Positions 45,476-53,615 of a stretch of 64,000 nucleotides of DNA are shown here, in pieces; the stretch's first letter is position 1; each line of letters starts with the position of its first letter. Origin of the DNA: Pseudomonadota bacterium. Its GTDB lineage: Bacteria; Pseudomonadota; Gammaproteobacteria; Acidiferrobacterales; Acidiferrobacteraceae. Made by a program: the position numbers and the translations under genes. Where the stretch lies: positions 1 to 64,000 of the forward strand of contig JAJYDT010000005.1 in the NCBI GenBank assembly GCA_021777335.1, read 5' to 3'. Under the pieces are notes generated by a model. The model was not told the origin of the DNA and did no database searches. It saw nothing but the letters and a program-made list of their open reading frames with translations.

Positions 45476-46860
45476 ATCGACATCCTTTTGAGGTTCAACA
45501 GGACAAGTACGAGTAGCGCCGGCGTGATAATCCTCAGACACCAGAGCCAAGATTCGTAGATGCACGGCGAGCGTGCGGCGAGCGCCTTTTCAACAATATC
45601 GCGCTTCGCGCGCCAACCCACAAAAAGCGCGAGTGCCAGGCTCGCGGCGGGTAGCACGACATCAAACGCCACCGTCGAGAGAAGATCAAACAGGCCAAGC
45701 GTCTTCCTCTGCCCAAAAAAATGGAAAGAAAATGCCCAGAAGTTGAGCGACAGAACACCGACAATACCGGAACACCAGAGTGCTAGTCCGACGACGACTG
45801 CCGAGCGGCTGCGGCTGATGCGAAAACGCCGCATGACCCATAACACTACCGGCTCGACGAAAGCGATGGCTGCCATCCACGCAACCGCAACCAAAAGTCC
45901 AAAGAAGAACCCGCCCATGATGTTGCCATAGGGAAGATGGTCGAATGCGATCGGTAGCGTCTCGAACAGCAGTGTTGGGCCGGGGCCAGGCTTGAGACCC
46001 TGAGCAAAGCAGACTGCATAGATCACAATACCCGCGAGCACGCCAATCACAAGATCGGCCAAAGCGATCATAAAGGACCATTTCACGACCGGCATCTCGT
46101 CGGGCAAATACGCGCCATAGGCAAACAGCGCACCTGTCCCGAGGCTTAACCCGAAGAATGCGTGGCCGAAGGCCACGATGACACCGAGCCGAGTCATGCG
46201 CGCAAAGTCAGGCGCAAGCAGACGCAGCGCCGCGGTACCTGCCGGGTCGAGCAGACCGCCGTAGGCGCAAAGCGCCATGAAAGCAACTCCCGCAGCGAGC
46301 GCCACCCAGGGAAGGACACGCTCGACGCCGCGCTTGAGACCGACATGTACGGTCGTCATGGTCAGCACGAGAAACACGGTGAGCCAGAAGAGCTGGCCTT
46401 CGGGTGCCCTTACATAGGCGGAAAACAGACGCCCGGCACCGTCCGTGGTGAGCGGGCTAAACACGTTGGCAGCCGTTCGCACAAGGTAACCAGACATCCA
46501 GGCGGCCACGATGCTGAAATAGGTAGTGACCATGAAACCACCCGCGATGAACAACCATCCGATCGCGCCCCATGCCACGCTCTGACCGCTGGTCTGTGCA
46601 AGCTTCCTGATTGCCGCCGCGGGATCACCACGACCATAACGTCCAACGAGCAGTTCGACCGCCATGAGCGGGGTACTGATCACGACGATGGCAAACAGAT
46701 AAACTATGAGGAACGCGCTGCCACCGTAATGCGCTATGAGGTAAGGGAACTGGGTGAAGTCATTGAATCCGATGACGGCGCCGACAGCAGCGAGGACAAA
46801 ATACGTCCGCGAAGACCAAAATACCGATTCGGGTCCCCCTGTTTTAGAGCTTCTGGCCAT
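45472..46860 (-). CDS. Divergent neurotransmitter:sodium symporter (SLC6/NSS) family transporter
   Basis: The 462-residue membrane protein has about 11-12 helices. The first helix aligns without gaps to the LeuT family: FVLAAVGAVIGFNDFTQFPYLIAHYGG, followed by TPLMAVELLVGRYGRG. The usual GLGNxxRFP text is changed: in LeuT numbering Ala22 is Val, Asn27 is Asp and Arg30 is Gln. Those positions serve sodium site 1 and the outer gate. It likely moves an amino acid or related compound, but ion coupling may differ. It sits between ratA and smpB and is coupled to ratA. Confidence 0.85.
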   Translation of the reverse strand: MARSSKTGGPESVFWSSRTYFVLAAVGAVIGFNDFTQFPYLIAHYGGSAFLIVYLFAIVVISTPLMAVELLVGRYGRGDPAAAIRKLAQTSGQSVAWGAIGWLFIAGGFMVTTYFSIVAAWMSGYLVRTAANVFSPLTTDGAGRLFSAYVRAPEGQLFWLTVFLVLTMTTVHVGLKRGVERVLPWVALAAGVAFMALCAYGGLLDPAGTAALRLLAPDFARMTRLGVIVAFGHAFFGLSLGTGALFAYGAYLPDEMPVVKWSFMIALADLVIGVLAGIVIYAVCFAQGLKPGPGPTLLFETLPIAFDHLPYGNIMGGFFFGLLVAVAWMAAIAFVEPVVLWVMRRFRISRSRSAVVVGLALWCSGIVGVLSLNFWAFSFHFFGQRKTLGLFDLLSTVAFDVVLPAASLALALFVGWRAKRDIVEKALAARSPCIYESWLWCLRIITPALLVLVLLNLKRMSM

Positions 46861-46964
46861 TTTCCCGGGTCCGTTTTCGTAAATCTAACATGAACTCGGC
46901 TTTGCCCAACAATTCCCGGGAGGACTCGAATGTGTTTGAATATTGCGCCCCAGCTGAGTAAACC

Positions 46965-47441
46965 ATGAAACCGAAAAAAACAGAGGAGGAGACGGGCCGT
47001 CTGATCGCCCAGAACCGCCGCGCATGGCATGACTACTTCATCGAGCAGAAGATGGAGGCAGGTCTGGCCCTTGAAGGTTGGGAGGTCAAGAGCCTGCGCG
47101 GCGGGCGCGCACAGCTGAAGGAAAGCTACGTTATCGTCAACCGTGGCGAGATCTTCCTTTTCGGAGCGCACTTCTCCCCACTAAGCTCAGCATCCACCCA
47201 TGTACACCCCGATCCCACCCGCACGCGCAAGCTCCTCCTGCATCGGCTTGAGATCAGCCGACTCATCGGAGCCGTCGAGCGCAAGGGCTACACGCTGATC
47301 CCGCTGTCTCTGTACTGGAAACACGGGCGCGCGAAAATCGAGATCGCGCTTGCGCGCGGCAAGCAGCAGCACGACAAGCGCGCTGCATTGCGTGAGCGTG
47401 AGGCGAACCGGGAACAGGAACGGGCCATTAAAGCGCGCTAG
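46965..47441 (+). CDS. smpB: SsrA-binding protein SmpB
   Basis: The 158-residue tmRNA partner begins with [32 protein letters not shown], the SmpB signature, and continues with [27 protein letters not shown]. The C-terminal Lys/Arg-rich tail ([19 protein letters not shown]) reaches the ribosomal A site. The tmRNA gene follows 57 bases downstream. Confidence 0.97.
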   Translation: MKPKKTEEETGRLIAQNRRAWHDYFIEQKMEAGLALEGWEVKSLRGGRAQLKESYVIVNRGEIFLFGAHFSPLSSASTHVHPDPTRTRKLLLHRLEISRLIGAVERKGYTLIPLSLYWKHGRAKIEIALARGKQQHDKRAALREREANREQERAIKAR

Positions 47442-47458
47442 CGGCACCCTGAAAACGA

Positions 47459-47487
47459 TTGAATAGATCGTCGGCGCAGTTTATAAT
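47459..47487 (+). promoter_or_regulatory. ssrA promoter
   Basis: TTGAAT (47459-47464) and TATAAT (47482-47487) are 17 bases apart. The -10 box ends 11 bases before the mature tmRNA 5' end at 47499. The site lies just past the smpB stop. Confidence 0.75.
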
Positions 47488-47498
47488 TAGCGGTTCTT

Positions 47499-47848
47499 GG
47501 GGGCGATCGGATTCGACGTGGGTCGCGAAACCTTCAGGGCATGCCGAGGTGCAGATCTCCTCGTAAATCCAACTGCAAACCAATAGTTGCCAACGACGAC
47601 AACTACGCCTTAGCGGCTTAACCCCGCTAACCTCTTTCCCGGTTGTTCTCATGGGCTGGAAAAAGGGGTCGACAAACATGAGATCGTATCCCAGGGTGTC
47701 CGTGACTGGGACGCTAAATCAAGCGGACTCAGCGTGACGCGGTCCTGTCTGTCGGAATGCGCCACGTGAACACAAGGACAGACTAAGCATGTAGAACTGA
47801 ACGGCGGAGGGCTTGCGGACGCGGGTTCAATTCCCGCCGCCTCCACCA
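47499..47848 (+). ncRNA. ssrA: Transfer-messenger RNA (tmRNA)
   Basis: The 350-base tmRNA starts GGGGGCGATCGGATTCGACG. Its 5' GGGGGCG pairs with CGCCTCC before the 3' CCA, and the T-arm GCGGGTTCAATTCCCGC is intact. The tag ORF (47589-47621) encodes ANDDNYALAA then TAA, one change from the Escherichia coli tag. It rescues stalled ribosomes with SmpB. Confidence 0.97.
47589..47621 (+). other. tmRNA proteolysis-tag reading frame
   Basis: Resume codon GCC at 47589 starts the ten-codon tag Ala-Asn-Asp-Asp-Asn-Tyr-Ala-Leu-Ala-Ala, followed by TAA. The upstream AATAGTT context resembles the resume signal of other proteobacterial tmRNAs. The C-terminal LAA is the ClpXP recognition end. Confidence 0.9.
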
Positions 47849-47872
47849 TTGCACTGTTTCAAGACGTCCGAT

Positions 47873-47914
47873 AAAGGCCAGAACGCCGATAAAATCAAGG
47901 CGTCTGGCCTTTTT
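47873..47914 (+). terminator. Rho-independent terminator after ssrA
   Basis: AAAGGCCAGAACGCC and GGCGTCTGGCCTTT form a stem of about 13 pairs with one bulged A and an 11-base loop, followed by a T-run. It begins 25 bases after the tmRNA CCA and should end ssrA transcription. Confidence 0.8.
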
Positions 47915-47974
47915 CTTGTCCCCAGACGTCCAAACCAACCATTGCAAACTGACGGTAACCTTGACGGTAGTTGA

Positions 47975-48313
47975 GTTACTGCCGCCGATGCCGTCAAGGC
48001 GCTGGTACATGCGATGGAAGAAAAGGGTTTGGACGTCAATCTGGCAAACCACCTTATCAAGGACGGCTGGGCGGGTCGTTACGAAGCGGCCGTCGTGATC
48101 CCGAACGACACAGATCTGGTGGAACCAATCCGCATCGTAGTTCAAGAACTCAAGAAGCCGGTCACCATCCTCAGCCCTTCCAGCTTCGGGGCGGCCAAAC
48201 CGTTAGTTTCCGTCTCCACCCATGTGCGACACATCCATGCGGCGCACCTCAAGACTTCCCTCTTTCCCGATACGCTGTCCGCAACAACCATCACGAAACC
48301 TGCTGGTTGGTAA
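47975..48313 (+). pseudogene. NYN-domain (DUF88-like) protein, N-terminally truncated
   Basis: From about residue 1 of the remaining frame the protein reads VNLANHLIKDGWAGRYEAAVVIPNDTDLVEPIRIV and ends SLFPDTLSATTITKPAGW in the way of NYN proteins. NYN/LabA-like domains are PIN-type nucleases; the NDTD acidic motif is present. The N-terminal third with the first Asp is missing: a TGA closes the frame upstream at about 47970. It begins shortly after the tmRNA terminator, so it was likely cut when an element inserted or left at ssrA. An internal ATG at 48014 could still express a fragment. Confidence 0.65.
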
Positions 48314-48825
48314 CGCGCTCTGTATCGCGAACATGCGCCCATGGCGGTGCTTTTACACCGTAGAGGTGACCTGCTCGTTGCCCCGATAGTGGGAAAGCGG
48401 TGGTGGTTCAAATACCAGCGCAACGGGAAAGAAGGCTTCTGGCGTGCACCGAGCCGCATGCCGAGAACGAGTCGTCAGGAACCAACGAGGAGACTGGCCA
48501 TGAAGAATGAGGGTATCAAGTTTTTCGTCGGAATGATTGTCTAGTGTCTTTGCGCAACCGTAAAGGGTAACCGTGCAGCGTATGTCTTCCCTGCAGTTTT
48601 TGGTCGGACCCGGCGGTATGCGGAGCCTGCGGGGCTCCCGAGGATCCGCGTCATCACACCCGGTCGACGGGCACAAAGGTGCCGATCCCTTGCATCACGG
48701 TGGACAGTCTGATAAATAAAACCCTGAGTTACGTCGATGCGCTCCGATGGTGTCCGTCATCTGCGGAAGCCGTGCTCGTTACCACCAGAATGCGCGATCA
48801 CCCCACGATGACGCGATAAGCCCTA
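48314..48825. other. Gene-poor stretch after the NYN remnant
   Basis: I see no recognisable gene. A plus-strand frame (48341-48544, 67 codons) reads MAVLLHRRGDLLVAPIVGKRW and continues without a match; other frames are shorter or shadow-like. The stretch fits a decayed end of an integrated element. Confidence 0.4.
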
Positions 48826-49665
48826 ATGGATAATCACATAACCTCCATTTGTCTCGCGCTCTTCATCGCCGCGGCATCGCTCCTTGCCATGCCGGCATAC
48901 GCCGCATCGCCCCAGAACCCCTGCACCGGTCCTTCCGCATTGCTCGCTTTGCTCGACCGGCCGACCATAGGAGACAGCAGCTGTGTCGTCCCGGACGGGA
49001 AGACCGTGCTCGAAGCGGGTATCGCCAGCGGACGTCTCTCGGGCCCGACCGGAGGGCCATTCGATAACGGCCCGAATGCGGAGTTCCGGTGGGGCCTGCC
49101 GGCACAGACGGAACTGGTCTGGCTGCCCCCGGATTTCCAGTACCAGCAGAATGACGCGGCCCCGGGGAGACCCGCTGCGACCGAGCAAGGGTTCGGGGCG
49201 ACGACCCTGGGGATCAAACATGAACTGGGCTATAACGCGCACTGGCAGTGGACGGTCGAGGGCCTTGCCACACTGCCTTCGGGAAATCCTGTCTACGGCA
49301 GCCATGGCCTGGGTGGCGCGTTCAACGGCATTGTCAGCTATGGCCATGGCCCCTTCGGTGCCTCCCTCATGCTGGGCGTGACGTCGCAGACGGAACCGAC
49401 CACGGCGGGCGGTGAACGGTACCAGAGCCTCAATCCCGATTTCGTGGTCACCTGGCTGTCGACCCCCCGGCTTCAGTTCTACGCCGAGGCCTACGGACAG
49501 ACACACACGGGTTATGGGCGGGGCTGGGGCTCCGATGCCGACGGCGGCGTGCAATACCTCGTGAACCGGAACCTTGAAGTCGACCTCGAAGAAGGTGTGC
49601 GGCTCCAGGGGAATCTTGGGGGGTTTGCGAGCTACACAGGGGCGGGGTTGGGGGTGCTTTTCTAG
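48826..49665 (+). CDS. Outer-membrane beta-barrel protein, phenol-degradation MetA-like transporter family
   Basis: The 279-residue protein has a signal peptide (SICLALFIAAASLLAMPAYA) and a body of alternating amphipathic strands with Gly and aromatic residues. EAGIASG, RWGLPAQTELVWLPPDFQ, GIKHELGY, WQWTVEGLATLPSGNPVYG and the C-terminal GAGLGVLF (terminal Phe) suit the family of putative outer-membrane transporters linked to aromatic degradation. Substrate unknown. The ATG at 48826 has no strong ribosome site. Confidence 0.65.
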   Translation: MDNHITSICLALFIAAASLLAMPAYAASPQNPCTGPSALLALLDRPTIGDSSCVVPDGKTVLEAGIASGRLSGPTGGPFDNGPNAEFRWGLPAQTELVWLPPDFQYQQNDAAPGRPAATEQGFGATTLGIKHELGYNAHWQWTVEGLATLPSGNPVYGSHGLGGAFNGIVSYGHGPFGASLMLGVTSQTEPTTAGGERYQSLNPDFVVTWLSTPRLQFYAEAYGQTHTGYGRGWGSDADGGVQYLVNRNLEVDLEEGVRLQGNLGGFASYTGAGLGVLF

Positions 49666-49710
49666 AGCACCTGAAAAACCCGCGTGTATTCCGCCTGACC
49701 GCGCACCTCG

Positions 49711-50169
49711 CTATTTCAAGGGACTTACCTGAGTCCAGGTCTCAGTCCGGCCAAATACACTCCAGCCGATATATCCCCGTACGCCTAGCGTGCCGTCCGA
49801 TTCGAGCGTCATTTCGCTGTGGTAGGTCTTACCCGAGGCGGGATCATAAATGGAGCCATCGATCCAGCGGTTCTTGGCGTTCCGCGCCGGCCTGAAGCCC
49901 TTCAGTATCTCAAGACCAATGATCGGACGGGAGCGAAGCCGGCGGTCAGGATTATGACGATCAGTCTTCAATCGCCCATCGCGTAGCGGATTTTTTAACC
50001 AGACGATCGTGCCACATAACTGGTTCCCGCAAGGCGCGATACGTATATGCGCCTTGTCATTCCTGGTCGCCCATACGCCAACCGGAGATGCTGCGAAAAC
50101 CGGCCCAATCGAGGACAGTACCAGCAGAACACACACGATGGCGTTCGGCCGCACCCTGGGTACACTCAT
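49711..50169 (-). CDS. DUF2147 exported protein
   Basis: The 152-residue protein has a signal peptide (IVCVLLVLSSIGPVFA) followed by ASPVGVWATRNDKAHIRIAPC, LCGTIVWLKNPL, RPIIGLEILKGF and YDPASGKTYHSEMTLESDGTLGVRGYIG. This is the DUF2147 pattern, a lipocalin-like periplasmic domain of unknown role. I start at the ATG at 50169 (MSVPRV), which gives a proper signal; the longer frame adds unsupported residues. Confidence 0.85.
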   Translation of the reverse strand: MSVPRVRPNAIVCVLLVLSSIGPVFAASPVGVWATRNDKAHIRIAPCGNQLCGTIVWLKNPLRDGRLKTDRHNPDRRLRSRPIIGLEILKGFRPARNAKNRWIDGSIYDPASGKTYHSEMTLESDGTLGVRGYIGWSVFGRTETWTQVSPLK

Positions 50170-50182
50170 GTACTGCGTGCTG

Positions 50183-50815
50183 TCAATGTTCCCGACCTTT
50201 CTCTGGCAAGGTTTTCGACGATCGTTTCTCGCGAAACGGCCACTCGCTCCAGCGGTCAACAAAGTGCGCAAGCTGTATGTAGCCTCCGGCGGAGGGATGG
50301 TCTCCGTCGTGCGCGATCACCTCTTTTCTCCAGACCTGGTCAATCGTAAGCGCTGCGAATACCGGAAGATACGGCGTACCGGTGCGCTGCGCGACCGCAG
50401 CAAATTCGACCGACAGGCGGCCGACACGATCATTGTGCACCTCATCCGAAACCGGCGGGGGCCCAATCAGGAAAATGCGATACGATTTACCCGCTGTCTC
50501 GAGCAACTTCTGGCAGTTCTCTATCGTCTCGTGATCATCAATACCGTTTGCGACATCCGCATCATTCACGCCAAACGAGAAGATGATCAGACAATCACTG
50601 TCCGGCGGCAGACGTGCTGCACATTCGCGCTGCCACCGGCCCAGGATGTCACGGCTCGTGTTACGGCGCACGCCGAGATTGTAGCCCGTGATCGGGAACC
50701 CACGCTGAATCCCCAGAGCAAGTACGCGGCCAACCCAGCCACGGCACTCCGGGTCTCCCACACCGTGCACAAAGGAATCGCCAACGAAGCATGCCCGTAT
50801 ATCCGACTTTCGCAT
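50183..50815 (-). CDS. SGNH/GDSL hydrolase family protein
   Basis: The 210-residue protein has the GDS block ACFVGDSFVHGVGDPE (nucleophile Ser), the Gly block YNLGVRRNTSRDIL, the GVND block FSFGVNDADV, and DGDHPSAGGY with the catalytic Asp-x-x-His. All four SGNH blocks are intact, so it should be an active esterase, lipase or deacetylase. No signal peptide is obvious. AGGGGAG lies upstream of the ATG at 50815. It ends 13 bases before the DUF2147 start, suggesting an operon. Confidence 0.88.
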   Translation of the reverse strand: MRKSDIRACFVGDSFVHGVGDPECRGWVGRVLALGIQRGFPITGYNLGVRRNTSRDILGRWQRECAARLPPDSDCLIIFSFGVNDADVANGIDDHETIENCQKLLETAGKSYRIFLIGPPPVSDEVHNDRVGRLSVEFAAVAQRTGTPYLPVFAALTIDQVWRKEVIAHDGDHPSAGGYIQLAHFVDRWSEWPFREKRSSKTLPEKGREH

Positions 50816-50938
50816 TGAAAACTCCCCTGCTGTCAACACGGGCGTGCTGCCGCCGGCATTCTTATTCGGCACCAGTCATGTCTTTGGCGGTTGTCACCAC
50901 GCCCGTCATCGGGCGACATCTTGCAGCCAGGCAATATG

Positions 50939-51451
50939 TCACTGGTTCAGGATCACCGTGTAACCCCGCATCTGCTTCTTCACGAGCTGCAGGATGCCAG
51001 CAGGAACAATCTTCACGAACGAGTACAGATCCTCGGGCTTTACATGTAACGTGTACATTGAGTTATAACAAGCTCTGAACTGGACCCCCGCCCTGTTTAG
51101 GTGGGTGACCAGATCCTGGTAGACACTGTAGCGTTGCTTCCATGAATCAACCGCCAGGACCGCCTTCCCGTATAGCACAATCTCGATATGGTAGGGATAG
51201 CCCCGACGGCGAAGATACTGGATAACGAGGGCGGCATTGGTTAGCGATTCCTTCATCTGCGCGCCTGGGTCACTGATGCCGAACACGAGCTTGACCGGCT
51301 GATGACGTTTGAAGAAACCACCAAAATTAAGGCCTTTAACGTGGGGTACGGGTGGCACACCCGGAAATGTAACCATCGGGGCGCTTGCCATGCACGCGGA
51401 GCTGACCAACAGCAAGCAGGCGACAATTGTTCGCTGCAACATCCGCCCCAT
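50939..51451 (-). CDS. Exported DsrE-like protein, possible lipoprotein
   Basis: The 170-residue protein has a short hydrophobic export signal with LLLVSSAC, a possible lipobox. The mature part, PVKLVFGISDPGAQMKESLTNAALVIQYLRRRGYPYHIEIVLYGKAVLAV in parts, follows the DsrE/DsrF-like fold, then FRACYNSMYTLHVKPEDLY and VPAGILQLVKKQMRGYTVI. A Cys in FRACYNSM lies where these proteins often carry one. Periplasmic DsrE-like proteins occur in sulfur oxidisers; function here is open. The second of two ATGs at 51451 has GGAG at 5 bases. Confidence 0.75.
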   Translation of the reverse strand: MGRMLQRTIVACLLLVSSACMASAPMVTFPGVPPVPHVKGLNFGGFFKRHQPVKLVFGISDPGAQMKESLTNAALVIQYLRRRGYPYHIEIVLYGKAVLAVDSWKQRYSVYQDLVTHLNRAGVQFRACYNSMYTLHVKPEDLYSFVKIVPAGILQLVKKQMRGYTVILNQ

Positions 51452-51553
51452 CATATCTCCAATAGAGAACTGGCCTTCTAGCAGGTCGCCCCTTGAACCC
51501 GTGCCCAGAACACTGGCATACCATATTTTAATCACGGAGTATGCCTTGGGCAC

Positions 51554-52116
51554 AAGATGTCAAGGTATTTTTTTGATTTCCGTGCCTGCGGGGCAACAGA
51601 ACGATGACATCCTCGGTCGACTCAGGGATGAAAACCGACACATCGTCGCACTGAGGACGGATGGGGTGGAATTCGACGAGGCACGCAAGACTACGGGGCG
51701 TCTGGACGATCCATGGGCCTTGCATGGCATGGCGCCGCCGACACGATCCAATAACGTGGCGCGGCAGTCGTTGTGGGCCACCGCCCGCTTCGTGTCAGAA
51801 TGCGCGTCATTACCCCTGCTGATGATCTGAGCACGCCATGGTCGTGGTCACAGAATACACGCTGAACAACGGGGCTTGGGCGTGGGTCATGAATACTTGC
51901 TGTGCTTCGTTGCCACAGCAGAATCGCAGCAGCACCCCAGAGACACTTCCGCCCGGCACAGGGATCGGGATCGCCCATGCGACTTGCGGGAACTTTGAAA
52001 CACGGCTGCGGGCACCGGGACCTGCCACCTGTACACATGGCCTGATCGATGCCGGCGAGATATTCCTCCCGAGCGACCAAAAATACCGTGCCAACCGTGT
52101 CGTTCGCGTGTTCCCG
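51554..52116. other. Intergenic stretch with a possible degenerate GAF-like remnant
   Basis: No intact gene is convincing. On the minus strand one frame (about 52010-51900) reads VAWAIPIPVPGGSVSGVLLRF, faintly GAF-domain-like, but the flanks are in other frames and no complete domain remains. Plus-strand frames at 51309-51830 and 51838-52350 appear to be shadows. Confidence 0.3.
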
Positions 52117-53223
52117 CTAGACTGGTTTTGCCGTCTGACTAAACTGCCCCAGGATCTCGCGGAAAAAATTGTCTTTGCGCGACGCCATAGTGCGATTGAG
52201 CACCGATGCGTGCACCTCAACGCTCATCGTCATGGGACTGAGATCCACCAGCAACACCTCGGGCGGGTGCCAATAAAGCGGTCTGCGGCGTACCACATCT
52301 TTATCCGCTGGCCACGCGTCCACTGTCTTGCCGATCGGCCGCGCGGCTGACGCCGACGTCTCCACTATCGGCGTGGACATACCTGCGCGTGCCGGCACGG
52401 CAGAACCTGCCGGAATACCATCGGCAGGAATATCCTCGGTGTCGAAATGACGCAGGGCGGCAGCTTTGATCCCTTCGAGCACCTTCGCGACTTCTGCAGT
52501 CATTGGCATGTCAAACCGGAACGAGGTCCTCAGCCATTCGTAGGACCGCATCTGGATGATGCCTGCGTTGATCACGACCCCATTGGGGACCCTCAGCTGC
52601 CGGCCATCATCGAGCCTGAGATCCGAGTAGAACAGGTTGATGTCCCGGATAAAGCCGGCGTACCCCTGGGAGCGCGTCTCGTGGGGATAGCTCTGGACCA
52701 TCACCGGCAGCTGCCAAGCCACGATCTGCACATGGTCACCGAGCTCAAATGGCTTGAAGATGGCAATTGCCAGGCCACCAAAGAAGTTCGCAAAGAACGA
52801 CTGCCCGGCGACACCAAGCATCACCGAGAGCAAGGTACCGCTTACGAGAAACCCGCTCAACGTGCCGCCGACTGCGAAGATCACGAGCAGAATTAATCCA
52901 GCGTACAGCAGGATATGGATCAGGTAGACACCTGTGACGGAATCCTTCCAAGACAATGCCGGTATTGGCTCATCATCTCCCATAGCAAGACGGGACAGGA
53001 GTTCGGCCCGCCCCTTCGCAAGCGCCTTGCGGATGTCGGCGATGATGCGCAACCCGATCAGGAGCACGATGAGGGTACGCAGGGTGGTGATAAGATCGCC
53101 CGGCCAGGCGTATCGCTGGCCAGCGATAACCAAGCCAATAAGCAGCAGCACTGCAAACACCGCCCAGAGCAGCACTGAAAACGGGAGCACCGGAATTCTC
53201 TTGAAGAGATTTTTCTTGTTCAC
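52117..53223 (-). CDS. MscS family mechanosensitive ion channel
   Basis: The 368-residue membrane protein has about four helices before the pore helix GTLLSVMLGVAGQSFFANFFGGLAIAIFKPFELGDHVQIV (in pieces), the MscS signature with Gly/Ala packing. A beta domain follows (LRLDDGRQLRVPNGVVINAGIIQM). The C-terminal part contains an Ala/Pro/Ser-rich insertion near residues 270-310. The GTG start at 53223 has AAGGAG at 6 bases. It should gate on membrane tension. Confidence 0.88.
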   Translation of the reverse strand: MNKKNLFKRIPVLPFSVLLWAVFAVLLLIGLVIAGQRYAWPGDLITTLRTLIVLLIGLRIIADIRKALAKGRAELLSRLAMGDDEPIPALSWKDSVTGVYLIHILLYAGLILLVIFAVGGTLSGFLVSGTLLSVMLGVAGQSFFANFFGGLAIAIFKPFELGDHVQIVAWQLPVMVQSYPHETRSQGYAGFIRDINLFYSDLRLDDGRQLRVPNGVVINAGIIQMRSYEWLRTSFRFDMPMTAEVAKVLEGIKAAALRHFDTEDIPADGIPAGSAVPARAGMSTPIVETSASAARPIGKTVDAWPADKDVVRRRPLYWHPPEVLLVDLSPMTMSVEVHASVLNRTMASRKDNFFREILGQFSQTAKPV

Positions 53224-53369
53224 GGACAACTCCTTTTTTTCCGTCAGGGCGTTGGAATAGCCTGTATCCGGGTGGCTATTTTAACGTTCGCTCCGAGCGA
53301 ATCAAACACAGGCGAATTGACGATACGGGATGGCTTGAGTTACGGTGTCAGGATCCGCTAGAGCACATC

Positions 53370-53615
53370 ATGCCAGAAAAAACCGCTGTTCCCGATTTTG
53401 AAGCTGCATTGGCCGAGCTTGAGCGCATCGTCGACCGGCTTGAGGGCGGTCAGCAGACGCTCGAAGAGGCACTTGCGTCGTTCCAGCGCGGGATCGAGCT
53501 GACGCGCGTGTGCCAACAAGGGCTCAAGGAGGCGGAACAAAAGGTGGAACAACTCATCCAGGAGCAGGGCGGGGAAGCCCGTATTGAGCCCTTTGTCGCC
53601 AAAGACAGCGAATAA
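53370..53615 (+). CDS. xseB: Exodeoxyribonuclease VII small subunit
   Basis: The 81-residue helical protein reads FEAALAELERIVDRLEGGQQTLEEALASFQRGIELTRVCQQGL, in pieces, the XseB signature. It joins XseA in single-strand DNA degradation. It heads the common xseB-ispA-dxs operon and overlaps the open frame of ispA. Confidence 0.95.
   Translation: MPEKTAVPDFEAALAELERIVDRLEGGQQTLEEALASFQRGIELTRVCQQGLKEAEQKVEQLIQEQGGEARIEPFVAKDSE

Noticed and set aside
47783-48145. Minus-strand ORF of 120 codons ending WWRRRELNPRPQALRRSVLHA-like
   Set aside because: It is antisense to the tmRNA 3' end. The ELNPRPQ text is a well-known translation artefact of tRNA-like 3' ends and is not a protein.
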